Assembly: GCA_026390245.1 (NCBI GenBank)
Contig: JAPLGI010000167.1
Location: forward strand, 1-13,346
From: Caldisericota bacterium
Lineage (GTDB): Bacteria > Caldisericota > Caldisericia > Cryosericales > Cryosericaceae
Length of the DNA: 13,346 nucleotides
Reading direction: 5' to 3'
The first letter of the stretch is position 1; every line of letters starts with the position of its first letter. Under the pieces are notes generated by a model. The model ran no database searches and was not told the origin of the DNA. It saw only the letters and a program-made list of their open reading frames with translations. The position numbers and the translations under genes are program-made. Positions 5,786-13,244 of the stretch are shown here, piece by piece.

Positions 5786-8437
5786 ATGGACCAGCAGAAG
5801 TTCGTCTACGATTTTGAAGAAGGCAGCAAGGAGATGAAGACTATTCTCGGAGGAAAGGGAGCAGGCCTCGCGGAAATGACGAAAATTGGACTCCCCGTAC
5901 CCCCCGGTTTCACGATCTCGACTGAGATGTGTCCTGAGTATCTCAAGGTGGGCGACATCCCTGAGAATTTGAAGAGTGAGATCAGAGAGCATCTCGCCCG
6001 TTTGGAGGGCAAACTGGGCAAGAAGTTCGGTTCGCTCCAGAACCCGCTGTTGGTCTCCGTTCGGTCAGGCGCAGCAGTCTCCATGCCAGGCATGATGGAT
6101 ACGATCCTTAATCTTGGACTCAACATCGAGACAGTGGAGGGTCTTGCGACGCTGACCGGGAACCCTCGCTTCGCCTGGGACTCCTATCGACGTTTCACGC
6201 AAATGTATGGCAACGTCGTGCTCGGCATCACTCATGACGACTTTGAGAAGATTCTGGGAGAGCAGAAACAGCTTCAGGGTGTCACTTTGGATACTGACCT
6301 GTCTGTCGACAGTCTCAAGGCCCTCGTCCAGAAGTACTTCGCACTCGTCCAGGAAAAGACTGGCAAACCGTTTCCGCAGGACCCGATGGATCAGCTGCTC
6401 GGAGCAGTAGGGGCCGTGTTCCGCTCATGGAATACCGAGCGGGCCATCACCTATCGCAAAATCGAGAAGATCAACAATCTCATTGGCACTGCTGTCACGG
6501 TTCAGTCCATGGTCTTCGGCAACATGGGCAGCGACTCGGCTACCGGGGTCTGTTTCACCCGTGACAACTCCACCGGGATCAAGCGCTTCTCAGGTGAATA
6601 TCTCATCAATGCCCAGGGTGAAGACGTCGTCGCCGGTATTCGCACGCCCAAGAATATTGACCAGATGGAAACGGAGATGCCCGAAACGTACTCACGCCTT
6701 GTCGAGGTATCGCTTCTTCTGGAGAAGCACTATCGCGATATGCAGGACATGGAATTCACGGTCGAACGCGGCAAGCTGTTCATGCTGCAGACCCGCAACG
6801 CCAAACGGAGTCCTGTCGCCGCCGTCAAGGTGGCAGTCGATATGGTGGTCGAAGGCTTCCTCACAAAGGAAGAAGCCATCATGCGGGTGACTCCAACACA
6901 ACTTGACACCTTGCTGCATCCACAGGTAGATCCGCAGGCCAAGGTCCAGGTTATTGCCAGGGCAATCCCTGCTTCTCCGGGAGCAGGATATGGGAAGGTC
7001 ATTTTCGAGTCAAAGAAGGCTGCCGAACTCGGAGAAGCAGGAGAGAAGGTTGTTCTTGTTCGTCAGGACACGTCTCCCGAGGACATCGACGGTATCTCCA
7101 AGGCTCAGGCGACACTGACGACGCGTGGCGGTGCCTCAGCGCATGCTGCACTCGTGGCGCGTGGGCTCGGCAAGCCGTGTGTTGTCGGCGCCGATCAGAT
7201 CAAGCTTAACAGCGTTGACAGGACTTTCGTGGCGAATGGCGTGACCGTCCACGAAGGCGATGTCATCACCGTCAATGGCACCACAGGCGAAGTCATCCTT
7301 GGTCAAGCCCCAATGGTCGATGCAGAACAGACCGCCGAACTTGCGACCCTGCTTGGCTACGCTGACGGCATCCGCCGTCTTGGCGTGCGCGCCAATGCAG
7401 ACACTCCATCGAATGCACGCAAGGCTCGGGCCTTTGGCGCAGAGGGCATAGGCTTGTGCCGGACAGAGCGCATGTTCAACGACCCCGAGCGTCTGCCTCT
7501 GATGCAGGAGATGGTCATCGCCGGCTCACTTGAAGAGCGCACCCCAGCCCTCGAGAAACTGCTTCCAATGCAGCGTGACGACTTCGAGAAGATCCTCGAG
7601 GCTATGGACGGGTTCCCAGTTATCATACGCCTGCTGGACCCGCCTCTCCACGAATTCCTTCCCCAGATGGACCGACTCACCGAGGAACTGGCCGAGGCAG
7701 AAACGACTCACGATGAGACACGCATTGCCTATCTGCAGAAGGTGATGAAGCGGTACAACGAGTTGAAGGAGTTCAACCCGATGATCGGATTCCGTGGTTG
7801 TCGCGTTGGGATCGTCTACCCCGACATCTACCAGCTCCAGGTCCGCGCCATCGCCGAGGCAACTGCCACCCTTGTGAAGCGAGGATTGCACCCGATACCT
7901 GAAATCATGCTCCCGCTGGTTGGTCATGTCAATGAGATCAAGGTACTGAAGCCCCTGGTTCAGGAAGAGCTGGATAGGGTGTTCAATCGCGAAGGCATCA
8001 CAGTCGCGGTGAAGATTGGCACCATGGTTGAAGTTCCGCGTGCATGCCTGACTGCGGACGAGGTCGCCGAGTACGCTGAATTCTTCAGCTTTGGCACCAA
8101 TGACCTTACTCAGACGACGTATGCCTACAGCCGTGACGATGCTGCAGGTACGTTCCTGCCGACCTACCTCGAGTCGAAGATCCTGGATGTCGATCCATTC
8201 CAGACCATCGACCGGAAAGGCGTGGGCAAGCTCATCCGCATCGCGGTGGTCCTTGGCCGCCAGACGAATCCCCACATCGAAATCGGTATCTGTGGGGAAC
8301 AAGGGGGCGAGCCTGATTCGATTGACTTCTGCCACACCTCTGGGCTCGACTACGTTTCCTGCTCGGCACCGCGAGTCCCTATAGCCCGCCTTGCAGCTGC
8401 ACAGGCCGTCATCAAGAACAGGCCGGCCGCCAGGTAG
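5786..8437 (+). CDS. ppdK: Pyruvate, phosphate dikinase
   Basis: Interconverts ATP + pyruvate + phosphate and AMP + PEP + pyrophosphate. In anaerobes it often serves pyrophosphate-linked glycolysis or gluconeogenesis. The product has 883 residues, the usual size. The N-terminal ATP-grasp domain shows GGKGAGLAEM (22-31) and SVRSGAAVSMPGMMDT (91-106). The swivelling phosphohistidine domain carries His453 in TRGGASAHAALVARG. The C-terminal PEP/pyruvate TIM barrel has CRTERMF, GFRGCRVG, FSFGTNDLTQTTYAYSRDD, GICGEQGGEP and the general-acid Cys859 in DYVSCSAPRVP. The His loop reads GGASAHAA where GGMTSHAA is common. I use the ATG at 5786 rather than the TTG at 5771, because AGGAGG (5776-5781) would fall inside the longer version. 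It is not PEP synthase or enzyme I, given its length and full three-domain order. Confidence 0.97.
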   Translation: MDQQKFVYDFEEGSKEMKTILGGKGAGLAEMTKIGLPVPPGFTISTEMCPEYLKVGDIPENLKSEIREHLARLEGKLGKKFGSLQNPLLVSVRSGAAVSMPGMMDTILNLGLNIETVEGLATLTGNPRFAWDSYRRFTQMYGNVVLGITHDDFEKILGEQKQLQGVTLDTDLSVDSLKALVQKYFALVQEKTGKPFPQDPMDQLLGAVGAVFRSWNTERAITYRKIEKINNLIGTAVTVQSMVFGNMGSDSATGVCFTRDNSTGIKRFSGEYLINAQGEDVVAGIRTPKNIDQMETEMPETYSRLVEVSLLLEKHYRDMQDMEFTVERGKLFMLQTRNAKRSPVAAVKVAVDMVVEGFLTKEEAIMRVTPTQLDTLLHPQVDPQAKVQVIARAIPASPGAGYGKVIFESKKAAELGEAGEKVVLVRQDTSPEDIDGISKAQATLTTRGGASAHAALVARGLGKPCVVGADQIKLNSVDRTFVANGVTVHEGDVITVNGTTGEVILGQAPMVDAEQTAELATLLGYADGIRRLGVRANADTPSNARKARAFGAEGIGLCRTERMFNDPERLPLMQEMVIAGSLEERTPALEKLLPMQRDDFEKILEAMDGFPVIIRLLDPPLHEFLPQMDRLTEELAEAETTHDETRIAYLQKVMKRYNELKEFNPMIGFRGCRVGIVYPDIYQLQVRAIAEATATLVKRGLHPIPEIMLPLVGHVNEIKVLKPLVQEELDRVFNREGITVAVKIGTMVEVPRACLTADEVAEYAEFFSFGTNDLTQTTYAYSRDDAAGTFLPTYLESKILDVDPFQTIDRKGVGKLIRIAVVLGRQTNPHIEIGICGEQGGEPDSIDFCHTSGLDYVSCSAPRVPIARLAAAQAVIKNRPAAR

Positions 8438-8453
8438 TACATAACTGCTACAC

Positions 8454-9560
8454 ATGCTACCTATCACAAACTACAGGGATAGGGAAGGAAGGCTGCTCTC
8501 TCAAGGAGCAGCCTTCGGCATTGCCAGCAATGGGCGCGTCTTGCCGGAGTCCGATGACGGGATCCGATCCCCGTTCCAGAAAGACCGCGACCGTATCATT
8601 CACTCGAGAGCATTCCGCAGACTCCAGTACAAGACGCAGGTCTTCATGGCACCAAAGGGTGATGAGATCCGCACGCGGCTCACGCACACCCTCGAGGTCG
8701 CCCAGCTGTCCCGTTCGGTGTCTGACGCACTTGGCCTCAATGAGGACCTCGTCGAAGCAATTGCCCTGGGACATGACCTTGGCCATGCACCGTTCGGTCA
8801 CACTGGAGAAGCGGTATTGGACTTGAAGCTTAAGAACATTGACCCGGGATTGGGATTTGAACACGCATTGCAGAGCCTTCGGGTCGTCGACACGCTGGAA
8901 CGGCGTGAACGTGAGCACGGTGATGTGCTCTTCGGGCTCAACCTCACCTACGAGACCCGTAATGGCATTGCATCTCACAGCAAGGGGCTTGAGGAAATGA
9001 GCAAGCTTGAGGATATGCAGAGTCCGCAAACCCTCGAGGGACAGATCGTGCGGCTCTGTGACAGGGTTGCCTATGTCAATCATGACCTTGACGACGCGAT
9101 GCACGCAGGAATTATCGATGTGAGCGACGTGCCCCCACTGACCGTCGAAGTGCTGGGCAGCTTCTACTCACAGCGCCTCGACACGATGGTGCTGGACATC
9201 ATCCGATCCAGCTCCATTGCTGGTCAGATTGTCATGAGCCGACCAATACAGAGTGCCATGGACGACCTCATGCTGTTCCTGAAGGATCGGGTCTACATGC
9301 ATTCGGAGCCAAAACGCGAAGAAGGAAAGGCATGCGATCTGCTCTCCCGCATTTTCGATTTCTGCATGGAGGATGTCCGGCGTATGGAACCATACCTGGA
9401 AGAGCACCCGATGACCTGTGCATCAAGTGACCCCATTTCTCTCCTTCACGGCGATCTCTATGGCACCGCAAGGATCGTCACGGACTACATCGCCTCAATG
9501 ACTGACCGAATGGCGCTTAAAGTGGCAACAGATCTGGTGATCCCGCACATCTACGTATAG
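8454..9560 (+). CDS. dgt: Deoxyguanosinetriphosphate triphosphohydrolase-like protein
   Basis: HD-domain metal-dependent phosphohydrolase expected to split dNTPs, classically dGTP, into deoxynucleoside and triphosphate, and so to tune dNTP pools. The product has 368 residues. The family block DRDRIIHSRAFRRLQYKTQVF (44-64) is followed by HD metal ligands His78 (RLTHTLEVAQ), His107-Asp108 (LGHDLGHAPFGHTGE) and Asp203 (CDRVAYVNHDLDDA). Residues 135-143 read FEHALQSLR, with Ala where many relatives have Asn. Substrate range cannot be read from sequence. The ATG at 8454 is the only sensible start: an in-frame stop lies at 8442. No clear ribosome binding site is seen, so translation probably couples to ppdK, 16 bp upstream. 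Its place before dnaG-rpoD is common in Clostridia-like genomes. Confidence 0.92.
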   Translation: MLPITNYRDREGRLLSQGAAFGIASNGRVLPESDDGIRSPFQKDRDRIIHSRAFRRLQYKTQVFMAPKGDEIRTRLTHTLEVAQLSRSVSDALGLNEDLVEAIALGHDLGHAPFGHTGEAVLDLKLKNIDPGLGFEHALQSLRVVDTLERREREHGDVLFGLNLTYETRNGIASHSKGLEEMSKLEDMQSPQTLEGQIVRLCDRVAYVNHDLDDAMHAGIIDVSDVPPLTVEVLGSFYSQRLDTMVLDIIRSSSIAGQIVMSRPIQSAMDDLMLFLKDRVYMHSEPKREEGKACDLLSRIFDFCMEDVRRMEPYLEEHPMTCASSDPISLLHGDLYGTARIVTDYIASMTDRMALKVATDLVIPHIYV

Positions 9561-9593
9561 GCAGCTCGAGACAATTCATCAGTCCCAATGTGC

Positions 9594-9623
9594 GAGGAGG
9601 TCGAGAACGATTTCGACCTCCTC
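9594..9623 (+). terminator. Strong hairpin between dgt and dnaG: terminator or attenuator
   Basis: GAGGAGGTCGA (9594-9604) pairs perfectly with TCGACCTCCTC (9613-9623); the 8-base loop can add a G-T and an A-T pair. Only TTT follows, so it is at best a weak or partial intrinsic terminator. The left arm contains GGAGG, which the stem would hide. dnaG begins 19 bases after the stem. E. coli has a terminator at the matching place, upstream of dnaG in rpsU-dnaG-rpoD, so a role in lowering dnaG-rpoD readthrough is plausible. An RNA-processing site is the main alternative. Confidence 0.6.
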
Positions 9624-9642
9624 TTTCGTATACCTAGATGGT

Positions 9643-11352
9643 ATGGAATACAAAGACTACATCGCCGGCATAGGCACAAAAATCGGCATCCTTGATGTCA
9701 TAGGCCACTACGTCAAACTGCGCAAGCAAGGCCGCAACTTCGTGGGACTGTGTCCATTTCACCATGAGAAGACACCATCATTTACGGTCAGTCCCGACAA
9801 GAACATGTTCTACTGCTTTGGCTGCAAGGCGTCTGGAGATATGCTGACGTTTGTGCGCAAAGTGCATAACGTGTCTCTCCCGGAAGCAATCGAGATCGTG
9901 TCCAAGGAATTTGGCGTCGATCTGCCGCCATGGCACATGTCTACGCAGGCGTCACGAGAGCGTCAGGAACTCCTGCACACGCTGAAGCTTGTTGCAACCG
10001 CCTTCACTGACGCGTTGCAGAGCGCTCAGGCCAGAGAATGCCAGGAGTATGTCAGAAGTCGTGGACTCAGTTCCGAGACCGTGCAACATTTCTCCCTGGG
10101 CTACTGTCCCCGCAACACGGACAGTCTGGTGAAGTGGTGTTCTGAACACGGGATTGACGAGGACAGCCTCGCTCGCGCCGGTATCGTACAGCGGCACCAA
10201 GGACGCTCGTTCTCGCCATTTGCACACCGATTGATGTTCCCCATCTGGGACAGCATCGGCAACATTGTCGCATTTGGCGGACGGGCGATCGACGGGTCGA
10301 TGCCCAAGTACACCAACAGCCCGGAGACTCCACTGTTTGCAAAGAGAAGGACCCTGTACGCACTCTCTCTCGCTGAACCGTCCATCCGCAAAACTGGGAC
10401 AGTCGTCGTCGTCGAAGGATACATGGATGCTATTGCCCTCCACGCAGCAGGCTTCAGTAATGCTGTCGCCTCACTTGGCACCGCGTTCACCGAGGAACAG
10501 GGTGTTCTCTTGAAGCGGAGCGCCACCCGCGTTCTTCTGAGTTTTGACAGCGACGAAGCCGGCCAGCGGGCCGCTCGACTTGCACTCTCCATCGCCGACC
10601 GAACTGGATTGGACGTAGCCGTGGTGAGGGTCGAGGGGGCTAAGGATCCTGACGAGCTAATGCGCGAACCTGGGGGAAAGGACCGGTACAAGGTCGCCCT
10701 GGACCAGGCAGTTTCCGTGGGTGACTTCTTGCTCGACGCTGCCGTGGCAGGAAGAGATATGAACACGGTAAGCGGCAAGAGAGCCTTCGTGCTGGAGATG
10801 ATGGAGTCTGTCGATGGAATGCAGGACTCGCTGCTCAGAACCCAGCTTCTTACCCAGATCGCACGCAGGGTCAATATTCGTGAGGAAGAAGTTCTCGCAA
10901 TGTACCACAAGGGTCGCACTCACTTGGAGCAGCCAGCAGTTGTCGATCCGTGGAGACTCTCGCGCAAAAGTCTGGGACACTCGAGGATTCCGACGGGAGG
11001 TTCATTGCTGAGCGCGCGCCTGGTCCTGGAGCAGGATGTTCTTCATGGCCTCATCCACAATCTCGACATGGCTTCTGAACTCTTGCCGCTCCTGGACGGC
11101 CTCTCGTTGCAGGACGAAGCCTGCCAGGAGATTCTCAGTGTGCTGCGCCGCGAAGCGTCCGGGGACACGGCTCAGGTGTCTTCGCTGGTCGCACAGCTCG
11201 GACCCGAAGCCGCAGCATTGGTTGGTCGGTGGAGTCTTGAAGAACACAAGCTAAGTTGTCAGGGAGTGAGGGACACGGCCGACAGGCTACGATCTACATC
11301 ATCTGCCACCATGCGGGAAGATGAACCGACAGACCATGAAAGGGGTGGGTAA
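9643..11352 (+). CDS. dnaG: DNA primase
   Basis: Makes RNA primers for Okazaki fragments and for restart, working with the replicative helicase. The product has 569 residues, slightly short of the typical 600. The CHC2 zinc-binding domain has Cys37, His40, Cys58 and Cys61 in [11 protein letters not shown] and [11 protein letters not shown]. The RNA polymerase core has [19 protein letters not shown]. The Toprim motifs are [10 protein letters not shown] (catalytic Glu258) and [10 protein letters not shown] (Asp302, Asp304). The last 130 or so residues are the poorly conserved helicase-interaction part. The start [20 protein letters not shown] aligns with family N-termini, but no ribosome binding site lies directly upstream; the only GGAGG is about 40 bases away inside a hairpin. 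The stop overlaps the rpoD start by one base (TAATG), so the two genes are translationally coupled. Confidence 0.97.
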   Translation: MEYKDYIAGIGTKIGILDVIGHYVKLRKQGRNFVGLCPFHHEKTPSFTVSPDKNMFYCFGCKASGDMLTFVRKVHNVSLPEAIEIVSKEFGVDLPPWHMSTQASRERQELLHTLKLVATAFTDALQSAQARECQEYVRSRGLSSETVQHFSLGYCPRNTDSLVKWCSEHGIDEDSLARAGIVQRHQGRSFSPFAHRLMFPIWDSIGNIVAFGGRAIDGSMPKYTNSPETPLFAKRRTLYALSLAEPSIRKTGTVVVVEGYMDAIALHAAGFSNAVASLGTAFTEEQGVLLKRSATRVLLSFDSDEAGQRAARLALSIADRTGLDVAVVRVEGAKDPDELMREPGGKDRYKVALDQAVSVGDFLLDAAVAGRDMNTVSGKRAFVLEMMESVDGMQDSLLRTQLLTQIARRVNIREEEVLAMYHKGRTHLEQPAVVDPWRLSRKSLGHSRIPTGGSLLSARLVLEQDVLHGLIHNLDMASELLPLLDGLSLQDEACQEILSVLRREASGDTAQVSSLVAQLGPEAAALVGRWSLEEHKLSCQGVRDTADRLRSTSSATMREDEPTDHERGG

Positions 11353-12830
11353 TGGCTGACAAGAAGAGTATCGCACGCACCACGAAGGTGCGGGAAGAGG
11401 CTCATGCGGGGAAAAAGACGGCGCGAATCGCGGACAAAAAACTGAAGGAAGCGGTGGCCGAGCCCCCGGCACCAGTCAAGGCCAAACGAGCAAAGTCCTT
11501 TCAGAAGAGGCCTGTGGCAGTTGTTCTGGAGGAAATGCCAGAGGCCACCCCTCTCGTGACGCACGCTGCCAAGCCCAAGACTCCAAAGAAGGAAAAGAAA
11601 GCGACCGACACGAAAGGTCGTGAAACCGATCTGGATGCTGAAGAGGAACGGGAAAGCCCCCACGAAGAAGGTCCCGCCTCAGAACCGCCACTCCCCAAGA
11701 AGCGCGAGTTAATCAAGCTGCTGGACAGTGCTCGCCAGGAGGGTGTCCTGGACTACGAGGCGGTCATGAATGCACTGGAGAAACATGACCTTTCCGTCGA
11801 AGAGCTGGACATCTTCTACGATCGGATGGACTTCGAAGGCATCATCTTTGGCACGCCCCGCTTCGTCAAATCCACGGCCAAGAAGACCATCGCGGCTCCC
11901 TCCATTCCCTCGATCATCCGTGTCACGGCTCAGGAGGAACAGAACCCGATCCAATCGTACCTGAGCGATATCGGTCGCGTCCCGCTGCTGACACCCGATC
12001 AGGAGAAGTCGCTCGGTAAGAGCGTCATGGCAGGCGATATGGAAGCGCGGCGTCAGCTCATCGAAGCAAACCTTCGCCTGGTCGTCAGTATCGCGAAGAA
12101 GTACACTGGCCGCGGCCTGTCCTTCCTTGACCTCGTCGAAGAGGGGAACCTCGGCCTCATCAGGGCCGTCGAGAAGTTTGACTACAAGCGTGGCTTTCGT
12201 TTCTCGACATATGCCACATGGTGGATCCGGCAGTCGATGACGCGCGCGCTGGCTGATCAGTCACGTCTGATCAGAGTCCCGGTGCACATGGTCGAGAACC
12301 TCAACAAGATCGACAAGATCAAGAAGGGCTTCCTTCAGGAACATGGTCGCGAACCCACCAAAGAAGAACTGGCCACGGCCATGGGTATCCCCGTCAAGAA
12401 GATCATCCGGTATCTCCGCCTCAGACAACAGCCGCTGTCTCTTGAGAACACTGTCGGAGACGAGGAAGAGAGTCGTCTGGAAAACTTCATCGAGGATGAG
12501 AAGTCTCCTTCTCCTGAGAAGGAGACATTCAACAAGTACTACAAGGAACAACTGGAGCGCATCCTCGAGACGCTCCCGGACCGCGAGAAAAAGATCCTCA
12601 TCTACAGGGAGGGTCTTCAGGGCGAATACGAGCACACGCTGGAAGAAGTCGGCACCATGTTCCAGGTGACGCGTGAGCGTATCCGCCAGATCGAGGCCAA
12701 AGCCAAGCGCAAGCTGAAGGACATGATTGCCAAGGAGAATGGGATGAGCGAGGAGGACATGCACAACGATGGCAACGTCATCCGGCATCGCACATCGTCC
12801 AATCGAAGGCGGTCACCTTCTCAGTCCTGA
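11352..12830 (+). CDS. rpoD: Primary RNA polymerase sigma factor RpoD (SigA), with extended ends
   Basis: Housekeeping sigma factor that directs RNA polymerase to -35/-10 promoters. The 492-residue product has region 1.1 at about 118-165, region 1.2 at about 198-232, region 2 at 233-305 ([20 protein letters not shown], then [19 protein letters not shown]), region 3 at 310-385 with the [15 protein letters not shown] finger, and region 4 at 395-458 ([17 protein letters not shown]). Gln294 and Thr297 match the E. coli -10 contacts; Arg441, Glu442, Arg445 and Gln446 match the -35 contacts. Residues 1-117 are a Lys/Ala/Pro/Glu-rich, probably disordered extension, basic first and acidic near 91-106. 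About 33 residues follow region 4, including [17 protein letters not shown] in region 2.2 and IYREGL in region 4 differ from the usual QEGN and LRFGL. A presence of region 1.1 and the dnaG neighbour support the primary factor over a group 2 sigma. A purine-rich AAAGGGG precedes the ATG. Confidence 0.95.
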   Translation: MADKKSIARTTKVREEAHAGKKTARIADKKLKEAVAEPPAPVKAKRAKSFQKRPVAVVLEEMPEATPLVTHAAKPKTPKKEKKATDTKGRETDLDAEEERESPHEEGPASEPPLPKKRELIKLLDSARQEGVLDYEAVMNALEKHDLSVEELDIFYDRMDFEGIIFGTPRFVKSTAKKTIAAPSIPSIIRVTAQEEQNPIQSYLSDIGRVPLLTPDQEKSLGKSVMAGDMEARRQLIEANLRLVVSIAKKYTGRGLSFLDLVEEGNLGLIRAVEKFDYKRGFRFSTYATWWIRQSMTRALADQSRLIRVPVHMVENLNKIDKIKKGFLQEHGREPTKEELATAMGIPVKKIIRYLRLRQQPLSLENTVGDEEESRLENFIEDEKSPSPEKETFNKYYKEQLERILETLPDREKKILIYREGLQGEYEHTLEEVGTMFQVTRERIRQIEAKAKRKLKDMIAKENGMSEEDMHNDGNVIRHRTSSNRRRSPSQS

Positions 12831-12845
12831 TGAACAGTCAGCATC

Positions 12846-12873
12846 TTGACATACGAGCTGTCAACACTACAAT
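12846..12873 (+). promoter_or_regulatory. Sigma70-type promoter of the tRNA-Asn gene
   Basis: TTGACA (12846-12851) and TACAAT (12868-12873) with a 16-base spacer. The predicted start is near 12880, five bases before the tRNA. The -35 box is half of an inverted repeat, TTGACA-N7-TGTCAA (12846-12864). The core ACTACAATTACTG (12866-12878) is identical to that of the grpE promoter. Confidence 0.87.
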
Positions 12874-12884
12874 TACTGTTGCGT

Positions 12885-12960
12885 TCCCCGATAGCTCAAC
12901 GGTGGTAGCACTGGACTGTTAATCCGGGGGTTGTAGGTTCGAGTCCTACTCGGGGAGCCA
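12885..12960 (+). tRNA. tRNA-Asn, anticodon GTT, CCA encoded
   Basis: The 76-base gene folds as a cloverleaf: acceptor stem TCCCCGA/TCGGGGA, anticodon stem CTGGA/TCCGG around loop CTGTTAA (anticodon GTT, reads AAC and AAU), T stem GTAGG/CCTAC around TTCGAGT, then discriminator G and encoded CCA. The D arm is irregular: only GCT/AGC pairs cleanly, and the stretch AACGGTGG leaves G where A21 is expected. It has its own promoter and terminator. Confidence 0.95.
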
Positions 12961-12997
12961 AAATCTAGTCCATCAACTTTGTCGTTGCCTGTTAACT

Positions 12998-13040
12998 CAA
13001 GACCCTAAGGGATGGACCCCTTAGGGTCTTGTTCATTTTT
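12998..13040 (+). terminator. Intrinsic terminator after tRNA-Asn
   Basis: CAAGACCCTAAGGG (12998-13011) pairs perfectly with CCCTTAGGGTCTTG (13018-13031) around a 6-base loop, then comes TTCATTTTT. A 14-bp stem plus a T-rich tail is a strong plus-strand terminator. It ends the tRNA transcript, and also rpoD readthrough, since no terminator is seen between rpoD and the tRNA. Confidence 0.9.
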
Positions 13041-13244
13041 ATGACAAGACCCTCCAGGGCCTGTCCCTGATCGAAGCCAAGCAAGAAAGGCGTCATGTCC
13101 CTATGGAACAAGCGACAGATCGTCAATGCGCGGGACAAGATAACGGCACCGCAACTGGCGGTCGAGCCGGCGGTGATGATTCTCCCTTGGGATTCGGCCG
13201 AGCCCCCAGTTCCGGTGCAGGCGATTATCCGACTTTTCGCCAGG
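13041..13244. other. Intergenic stretch with no supported gene
   Basis: About 200 bp between the tRNA terminator and the stop of a minus-strand gene. It holds a short second copy of CAAGACCCT (13045-13053), matching the left arm of the terminator, and an imperfect GC-rich palindrome centred on CGGCCG (about 13195-13200). A plus-strand frame from ATG 13095 stays open to the window end (84 codons), but it overlaps a better minus-strand candidate and resembles no family I know. Confidence 0.4.

Noticed and set aside
7526..8467. Minus-strand 313-codon frame opposite ppdK
   Set aside because: Long antisense frames are common in GC-rich codon usage. The plus strand here carries conserved PPDK barrel motifs.
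10101..10919. Minus-strand 272-codon frame opposite dnaG
   Set aside because: Ser/Arg-rich translation typical of an antisense frame, lying over the Toprim core of primase.
13190..13206. GC-rich imperfect palindrome around CGGCCG as a terminator of the minus-strand gene
   Set aside because: The stem has a mismatch and no T-run follows on the minus strand, so it does not qualify as an intrinsic terminator.
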